Shown: one piece after another, positions 59,550 to 64,000 of the stretch | Position numbering within the stretch: position 1 is the first letter of the stretch | Layout of the letters: each line of letters opens with the position of its first letter | DNA from: a bacterium | Lineage (GTDB): Bacteria; Chloroflexota; Dormibacteria; Dormibacterales; Dormibacteraceae | Length of the DNA: 64,000 nt | NCBI GenBank assembly: GCA_004299235.1 | Contig: SCQL01000022.1 | Location: 39,443 to 103,442 of the forward strand | Direction of reading: 5' to 3' | Program-made: the position numbers and the translations under genes | Notes under the pieces: generated by a model | What the model was told of the DNA's origin: nothing | The model's input: only the letters and a program-made list of their open reading frames with translations | The model's database searches: none

Positions 59550-60045
59550 GCTGGCGGCGGCGCTGCACCGGCTGCGCTCGACGCTGGCGAGGCTGAAAGC
59601 TGAGCTGGAGCTGGCCGAAGCGGACGGCACGGCGCCGGCGGCCGAACGGTTGTTGGGTGATCTGGACGAGGCGTTGACGCTGCTCCGAACGGTGGAGGAG
59701 GCCGCCTTCGTGCTGTCTCCCGTGCTCGTCGTGGATGACGACGCGCGGCTGGCGGAGATCACGGCGCGGGGCTTGCGGCGCCTGGGTTACGAGGCGGATT
59801 CGAAGAGCGCTCTGCGGCCGTTGCGGCCGCGCGAGATCGTGGTTTTCGACCTGAGCCTTCTGCCGGCGCTCGATCCGCCGGCGCGGGCAATGCTCCGAGC
59901 GTCGCGCCCCATCGTGGTCACAGGAGCCACCGATCCAGGATCACATGCGCTGGCGGCAAGCCTTGACGCCAGCGATTACCTGGTCAAACCCATCGAACTG
60001 GAAGTTCTGGCCGCGGCGATCAGCCGCCGAATGGCGGAACAATGA
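59515..60045 (+). CDS. Hybrid of a histidine-kinase-like helix pair and a receiver domain
   Basis: The 176-residue product begins with a helical hairpin whose first helix, ELAAALHRLRSTLARLKAELE, resembles the H box of kinases (H18 followed by R-L-R-x-T-L). The second helix (AERLLGDLDEALTLLRTVEEA) completes a DHp-like pair, but there is no ATPase domain. A receiver follows: PVLVVDDDARLAEI, D112 in EIVVFDLSLLP, and YLVKPIE. It could be a phosphotransfer protein shuttling phosphate between a kinase and the upstream regulator. GTG at 59515 overlaps that gene by 35 bp. Confidence 0.65.
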   Translation: MGSATGSSSRPELAAALHRLRSTLARLKAELELAEADGTAPAAERLLGDLDEALTLLRTVEEAAFVLSPVLVVDDDARLAEITARGLRRLGYEADSKSALRPLRPREIVVFDLSLLPALDPPARAMLRASRPIVVTGATDPGSHALAASLDASDYLVKPIELEVLAAAISRRMAEQ

Positions 60046-60107
60046 CCATGAGGACGGCGCCCCGGCGACCGCAGTAACCTGGCGGCGGCGACGCCGTTGG
60101 GATTGAC

Positions 60108-61238
60108 GTGAGAAGGCGGAACGTCCTGATGGCCGGCTTCGGCCTGGGCGGGCTTGTCGTCCTGGCCCTGGTCGTGCTTGCCGGCGGCGTGTTCCGATTG
60201 CCCGGGCAACGTCCCGCCGGCGCCACCCTCGTTTCTCCCGCACCGTCTGCCGTGCCCTCACCCTCCATCCCGGCGTCGCCTGATGGCAACGCTGTATCCG
60301 CGAGCCCCCCGCCCGTCGCGGCCGGACCCGGCGCGCGCGCCGGTGCGGCCCTGATCTACGACCCCGAGGATCATGGGGTCCTGCTTTTTGGCGGCGCCGC
60401 CTCAGTCACAACCCCAGATGGTCACAACCCCTCCATCACACTGGGGGACACGTGGCTGTGGGATGGCCGGTCCTGGCGGCAGCTCGACGTGCAGGGGCCT
60501 GGGGCCCGCAGCGCCGCGATGGTCGCCTATGACTCGGTCAGGCACGTCGTGGTCCTGTTCGGCGGATCGGGTCCAGGGGGCGTGGGCCAGGGTCTGTATT
60601 TCCAGGACACCTGGACCTGGGACGGCGTTCAGTGGCAGCTGCGGCACCCGGCGCACATGCCCAACCCGAGGATGCGCGCTGGAATGGCATTCGACGAACA
60701 CCACGGTGTGATCGTGATGTTCGGTGGCGAGGGCGAGACGACGACATACACCGCCACCTGGACCTGGGACGGTGTCGACTGGACGTTGCTCGATCCCACG
60801 ACCACGCCGCCGGCAAGGCGTTTCTTCGGGATGGCCTACGACATGGCGCGTGGCGTGACGGTTCTGTTCGGCGGGAGCTTTGGCGCCGCGAGGCTCAATG
60901 ACACATGGACGTGGGACGGGACTGACTGGACGCGGCAGCCGGTTGCGGCTCCGAGCGCCCGCGGCTGGACTCAGCTTGCCTATGACGGCAGGACGAGGGA
61001 CATCGTCGGGTACGTGTACTTCGCCTCGGACAGCGAACCATTGGCGGAGTACACGGTTGTCTGGGACGGCACGAAGTGGACCGACCGCACCGGCGCTCAA
61101 GACCCAACCCCTCGCGCGGAGGTCCGCATGACCTACGACCCGGACACCGGCCAGGTCGTCCTTTACGGCCCGACGTCTGAGACCTGGATCTGGGACGGCA
61201 CGGCGTGGGCTTGGTGGGAGCCGGCCGCGGTCACGTAG
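60108..61238 (+). CDS. Membrane-anchored Kelch-type beta-propeller protein
   Basis: The 376-residue protein has an N-terminal signal/anchor (VLMAGFGLGGLVVLALVVLAGG), a Pro/Ser/Ala linker, and about six Kelch-like blades with the repeated pattern hydrophobic-FGG...D-TW-WDG-W: LLFGGAAS, VVLFGGSGPG, VIVMFGGEGE, TVLFGGSFG, each followed by DTWTWDG-like strands. This resembles galactose-oxidase/Kelch propellers used for protein or glycan binding outside the cell. GTG at 60108. The 3' end is 6 bp from the convergent histidine-kinase gene. Confidence 0.82.
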   Translation: MRRRNVLMAGFGLGGLVVLALVVLAGGVFRLPGQRPAGATLVSPAPSAVPSPSIPASPDGNAVSASPPPVAAGPGARAGAALIYDPEDHGVLLFGGAASVTTPDGHNPSITLGDTWLWDGRSWRQLDVQGPGARSAAMVAYDSVRHVVVLFGGSGPGGVGQGLYFQDTWTWDGVQWQLRHPAHMPNPRMRAGMAFDEHHGVIVMFGGEGETTTYTATWTWDGVDWTLLDPTTTPPARRFFGMAYDMARGVTVLFGGSFGAARLNDTWTWDGTDWTRQPVAAPSARGWTQLAYDGRTRDIVGYVYFASDSEPLAEYTVVWDGTKWTDRTGAQDPTPRAEVRMTYDPDTGQVVLYGPTSETWIWDGTAWAWWEPAAVT

Positions 61239-61244
61239 TGTTGG

Positions 61245-62618
61245 TCACGACGTGCGGGCCCCGTGAGGTTGCCTGCCGCCGAATGGAGGAAGGGTGACGG
61301 TGAAGACTGCTCCACGCCGGCTCCCTTCGTACAAGAGGTCCCCTTGATGCTCGTGGACGATGCCATAGGACATGAACAAGCCGAGCCCGGTGCCGCCCTC
61401 TTTGGTGGTGAAGTGGGGCGCGAAGAGACGATGCCGGCGGTCATCTGGGACGCCTGGTCCGTCGTCGGCGACGCTGAGGTACGGCCACCCGTTGCCCCGA
61501 CGGCCGGCGCTGAGCTCGACGTGTCCGCCCACAGCGACCGCGTCGATGGCGTTGTTGACCAGGTTGGTGATGACCTCGCGCATCAGCAGCGGGTCGGCAC
61601 GAACCCTGACGTCCTCCGGCGTCTCACGCACGGCCAGCTGAACCTCTTTGGTTCGCGCCCGTGGGCGAGACATGCCGAGCGCGCGGGTCACCAGCTCGTT
61701 CAGGTCGACGGGCTCGGAGGCGTAGCTGACGCGAGGCGTGGCGCCCTGCGCGAGGCTGCGGAGCACGGCGACCGCGTCGTTGGCGGCTGCAGTCGCGGTT
61801 TCGATGCTTTCACGGTCGACCGGGTCGAGCCGGCGCGGATCGATCTCCTTCAGGTAGCCGACGGCGGTCGCCACGTGGTTGCGCAGGTTGTGGACGACGC
61901 CCTCGACGGCGCGGCTGTGGAAGAGGTGGCGGTCGGCGTCGGAGAGCTCGGACTCCAGGACTCGACGAACGCGCCGGCCTGAAATGGTGTCGGTAAGGGC
62001 GAGCGCGAGGACGCAGACGATGGTCGCGAGCAGGTAGCCGAGCGGAGACCCATCGAGGACGTAACTGATGAGCAGTGCTGCCAGCCCGGAGTAGGCGAAG
62101 GCGAGGTAGAAGGGAGCGCTGGAATTCTGCCGAAGCATGTTCCTAATGCGTTCGCCTGAGCGAATCCGTAAGCCGATCAACACCAACAACATGTTGATGG
62201 CGATACATGTCGCCACTACCAAGAGCCGCGGGCCAAGCGACAGCACAGTTCCAATCCGCAACTCCGCGCCCACGATCGCGCCGACACAACTCAAAGCGGC
62301 GGAGAAGACGCCATTGGCAGCTATTGGAAACGTACCGCGCCGAAGCAGCGAAGCGGACGATGCGAGGCCGACGATCGTTGCATTGAGTGGGTTCAGCAGT
62401 AGGGCCGCAGCCCACAGAGCAATACCAAGTAGGCTCAGGCGTCCGCGTTCGATGCGCACCTGTGGAATGTTCAGAAGTGCTGCAGCCAGGCAAAGGTAGA
62501 CGACTTCGGCAGCGGGATCTGCATGGGAAATGTCGTAGTCGCGAGCGAACACATTTATGACAGCAAGTGAAGTGGCGAGCAATACCAGATATCCGTACGA
62601 GGCGGCCGTGCGCTGCAT
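61245..62618 (-). CDS. Multi-pass membrane sensor histidine kinase
   Basis: The 457-residue protein has about six or seven membrane helices in the first 215 residues (YLVLLATSLAVINVFA; VVYLCLAAALLNI; a LLGIALWAAALLL; GVFSAALSCVGAIVG; LVVATCIAINMLLVLIGL; a final pair near 175-210), a coiled linker, and a kinase core with the H box AVEGVVHNLRNHVATAVGYL and an ATPase domain (REVITNLVNNAIDAVAVGG; VADDGPGVPD; FTTKEGGTGLGLFMSYGIV). The H box and C terminus are closest to NtrB-like kinases; the six-helix sensor resembles peptide-sensing kinases such as AgrC or ComD only in layout. It is divergent from a NarL-type regulator 48 bp away, its probable partner. Confidence 0.85.
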   Translation of the reverse strand: MQRTAASYGYLVLLATSLAVINVFARDYDISHADPAAEVVYLCLAAALLNIPQVRIERGRLSLLGIALWAAALLLNPLNATIVGLASSASLLRRGTFPIAANGVFSAALSCVGAIVGAELRIGTVLSLGPRLLVVATCIAINMLLVLIGLRIRSGERIRNMLRQNSSAPFYLAFAYSGLAALLISYVLDGSPLGYLLATIVCVLALALTDTISGRRVRRVLESELSDADRHLFHSRAVEGVVHNLRNHVATAVGYLKEIDPRRLDPVDRESIETATAAANDAVAVLRSLAQGATPRVSYASEPVDLNELVTRALGMSRPRARTKEVQLAVRETPEDVRVRADPLLMREVITNLVNNAIDAVAVGGHVELSAGRRGNGWPYLSVADDGPGVPDDRRHRLFAPHFTTKEGGTGLGLFMSYGIVHEHQGDLLYEGSRRGAVFTVTLPPFGGRQPHGARTS

Positions 62619-62627
62619 GCTTCTTGC

Positions 62628-62633
62628 TAAGCT
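62628..62633 (+). promoter_or_regulatory. -10 element TAAGCT of the NarL-type regulator
   Basis: TAAGCT is followed by 6 nt and ATC (62640-62642), in frame with the regulator. The same hexamer and spacing precede the thiG ATG. Confidence 0.45.
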
Positions 62634-62666
62634 GGCCTCATCTCGAAAGCGGCATCGGACCGAAAG

Positions 62667-63323
62667 GTGTTCCGAGTCCTGGTCGTCGACGACAGTATCC
62701 TCCCGCGGGCGGCTGCGCGAGCAATGCTGGGGTCGGCGCCTGGACTGAGGCTCGTAGGTGAAGCATCATCAGGCACCGATGCGCTGAAGGCGATGGATAC
62801 GCTGAAGGCCGACCTGGTCCTGATGGATGTCCACATGCCGGAAATGGACGGACCTGCCACGGCCAAGGCCCTTCTCGCTCGGCATCCGGAGACAAAGGTC
62901 ATTGCATGGACAGTCTCGGAGTCCAGCGACGACCTCTTGCGAATGATGCGTGCTGGCTGCTCGGGCTACGTCCTGAAGGATGCTGGCCCTTCTGAATTGC
63001 AGCGCGCGTTAGGAGCTGCATTGAGGAGCGATAATCCGGTGCCGCGCAGGATGATCCCGGAAGTTCTCCGCCGGGTTGCCGAGCAGACTCCGCTTTCTGA
63101 GTCCGGGACCAATATGGTGTCGTTGACGTCCCGCGAGATGCAGATCCTCAGGGGAGCGGCGAAGGGACATACGACCAAACGCCTTGCCAAGGACCTCGGC
63201 TTGGCAGCTCCCTCGGTCGAGACTCATCTCCACAACATATTCAAAAAGCTGAACGCGACCAACCGCGGAGAGGCAGTCAGTACCGCATTGAAACGGGGAC
63301 TCCTGACGCTGGCCGACTTGTAG
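62667..63323 (+). CDS. NarL/FixJ-family response regulator
   Basis: The 218-residue protein has a receiver (FRVLVVDDSILPRAAARAML; phosphoacceptor Asp in LVLMDVHMPEMDG; switch Lys in YVLKDAG) and a LuxR-type DNA-binding domain (LTSREMQILRGAAKGHTTKRLA, then VETHLHNIFKKLNATNRGEAV). I use GTG 62667, where homology begins and AAAGG lies directly upstream. An in-frame ATC at 62640, six nt after TAAGCT, would add nine residues and make a leaderless start. It is divergent from the membrane kinase and precedes the short ORF and terminator. Confidence 0.87.
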   Translation: MFRVLVVDDSILPRAAARAMLGSAPGLRLVGEASSGTDALKAMDTLKADLVLMDVHMPEMDGPATAKALLARHPETKVIAWTVSESSDDLLRMMRAGCSGYVLKDAGPSELQRALGAALRSDNPVPRRMIPEVLRRVAEQTPLSESGTNMVSLTSREMQILRGAAKGHTTKRLAKDLGLAAPSVETHLHNIFKKLNATNRGEAVSTALKRGLLTLADL

Positions 63324-63330
63324 GTCGGCT

Positions 63331-63380
63331 CATGGATTCCCCTGAGCGTGCCTCATGGCTTTCCATGAACCGATCCATGG
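63331..63380. promoter_or_regulatory. Phased CATGG repeats upstream of the short ORF
   Basis: CATGG occurs at 63331, 63354 and 63376, spaced 23 and 22 bp (about two helical turns), each followed by a T-rich pair. CCATG in the opposite orientation occurs at 63363 and 63375, so 63354-63367 and 63363-63380 are inverted repeats. TTGAC-GATT-GTCAA follows at 63384-63397. This looks like an array of sites for a dimeric regulator, most simply the NarL-type protein encoded just upstream. The rest of the gap 63324-63491 shows no gene. Confidence 0.5.
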
Positions 63381-63491
63381 GATTTGACGATTGTCAATGA
63401 GCCCCGGTGCTTGGAAACTTGGCTTCCTGAAGTGACTTGGAAAACACTGCCGAAACGACCGGAAATCTAACGGGACAGGAGGGAAGCCGAG

Positions 63492-63563
63492 ATGGTTCGC
63501 AAGTTCAAGCGTCTGCTGCGAGACAGCGGTAAGCAGCGGGTATACGGTTGGTGGATTTTCTAG
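63492..63563 (+). CDS. 23-residue peptide ORF with tandem Trp codons
   Basis: The ORF reads MVRKFKRLLRDSGK then QRVYGWWIF and stop. AGGAGGG at 63477-63483 is a consensus Shine-Dalgarno 8 nt before the ATG, the best in this end of the window. The peptide is strongly basic in its first 16 residues and aromatic at the end. A hairpin (TCTAGAT-CAA-ATCTAGA, 63559-63575) overlaps the stop codon and an intrinsic terminator follows at 63591. It may be a secreted or membrane-active peptide, or a leader peptide whose two Trp codons control the terminator. No homology is claimed. Confidence 0.55.
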   Translation: MVRKFKRLLRDSGKQRVYGWWIF

Positions 63564-63590
63564 ATCAAATCTAGACCAGATCCAGTTAAA

Positions 63591-63619
63591 GGTCCGCTCG
63601 GCAGCGGACCTTTTGGTTT
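63591..63619 (+). terminator. Intrinsic terminator after the 23-codon ORF
   Basis: A perfect 8-bp GC-rich stem GGTCCGCT-CGGC-AGCGGACC (63591-63610) is followed by TTTTGGTTT and preceded by AAA. It is the only textbook rho-independent terminator I found in the window. Confidence 0.9.
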
Positions 63620-63646
63620 AGCGGCGATAGAGCAGTAAACCCAGTC

Positions 63647-63652
63647 TAGAAT
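63647..63652 (+). promoter_or_regulatory. -10 element TAGAAT of the last gene
   Basis: TAGAAT is followed by 9 nt and the TTG at 63662. Confidence 0.45.
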
Positions 63653-63661
63653 TCCTGCGTC

Positions 63662-64000
63662 TTGGTTCCGTTCCGCTCGCTGTCGCCGCCGGCGCAGTCA
63701 TACCTCGCCGGAATCATTGCAATAGGCGTCGGCATGGTGGGGCTTGGGTGGCTGGTGCGTCCCCTCCCTGCTACAGCCCTACCGGTCCTTCTCTATCTCG
63801 CGATCGGCACTCAGATTGCCGCCCTTCGCCCGATTCCTTTGAGGGGCGGTCACCAGACGGTGATCGATCCGCTCTTGGTGGCGACCGGACTTGTTGCGCC
63901 AGGGTTTGGGGTTGGAGCGGTGGCTTGGCTTGCCGTTTTTGACGGACGGGTCCCTGGTCGGACCATTAATTGGTGGGCATTCCTATTCAATCGGGCGATG
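63662..64000 (+). CDS. Multi-pass membrane protein, N-terminal part (runs off the window)
   Basis: From TTG 63662 the frame stays open to the window end (113 codons). It encodes hydrophobic helices SYLAGIIAIGVGMVGLGWLV, TALPVLLYLAIGTQIAAL and a third near VIDPLLVATGLVAPGFGVGA, then AWLAVFDGRVPGRTINWW and AFLFNRAM. The layout is like the membrane sensor module of some cyclic-di-GMP or HD-GYP proteins, but no catalytic domain is visible. It has its own -10 element after the terminator. Confidence 0.65.
   Translation, partial: MVPFRSLSPPAQSYLAGIIAIGVGMVGLGWLVRPLPATALPVLLYLAIGTQIAALRPIPLRGGHQTVIDPLLVATGLVAPGFGVGAVAWLAVFDGRVPGRTINWWAFLFNRAM

Noticed and set aside
63748..63942. A 64-codon plus-strand ORF near the window end
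   Set aside because: Another frame from TTG 63662 gives a clear multi-pass membrane protein through the same bases.

Overview
The window is a GC-rich (roughly two-thirds G+C by eye), very compact stretch of bacterial chromosome around the replication origin. The gene set and order (rpmH-rnpA-yidD-yidC-khpB on one side of a putative oriC, dnaA-dnaN-recF-dciA on the other, parA/parB 4-6 kb away, split gcvPA/gcvPB, a MurE without the DAP-type DNPR motif) fit a Terrabacteria lineage such as Chloroflexota or Candidatus Dormibacterota. That assignment is an inference; no rRNA gene is present to fix it.

Layout: 1-6.8 kb holds a truncated Mut7-C protein, a cupin, a zinc-ribbon protein, an overlapping cysteine desulfurase/XdhC pair, a membrane Ser/Thr kinase, lysA, an FmdB-type protein and rsmG. 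6.8-13.2 kb is a phosphate-starvation regulon: pstS faces phoR-pstB-phoU-phoB-pstC-pstA, with two 11-bp-periodic PHO-box-like blocks. 13.4-18.5 kb has a Nudix hydrolase, thiG-thiE-like-thiS, murE, a 38/40-bp repeat array, folP and folK. 18.5-28 kb is mixed: membrane protein, atypical response regulator, FemAB-like transferase, histidine phosphatase, DUF4388 protein, propeller lipoprotein, MshA-like glycosyltransferase, cytochrome c and an MGDG-synthase-like glycosyltransferase. 28-38 kb is the replication-origin region. 38-45 kb has an M16 protease, lepB, parB/parA, a CPBP protease and an NfeD/SPFH pair. 45-50 kb is a sigma-like gene plus the complete glycine cleavage P, H and T proteins. 50.4-57 kb is gyrB-plsX-fabF-gyrA. 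57-64 kb is a dense cluster of two-component signalling genes ending in a 23-codon ORF, a strong terminator and the start of a membrane protein.

Two themes recur. First, many genes have a TANNNT-like -10 element only 6-10 nt before the start codon, which implies widespread leaderless transcription and helps choose starts. Second, several genes with good family matches lack an ATG/GTG/TTG in the expected place and have ATC there; rpmH is the clearest, followed by a histidine phosphatase, possibly a CPBP protease and a NarL-type regulator.

The most intriguing candidate for something new is at 61.2-63.6 kb: a multi-pass histidine kinase, a NarL-type regulator, phased CATGG repeats, and a 23-codon ORF with a consensus Shine-Dalgarno and tandem Trp codons, followed by a hairpin and an intrinsic terminator. 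It could be a peptide-signalling unit or a Trp-sensing attenuator.
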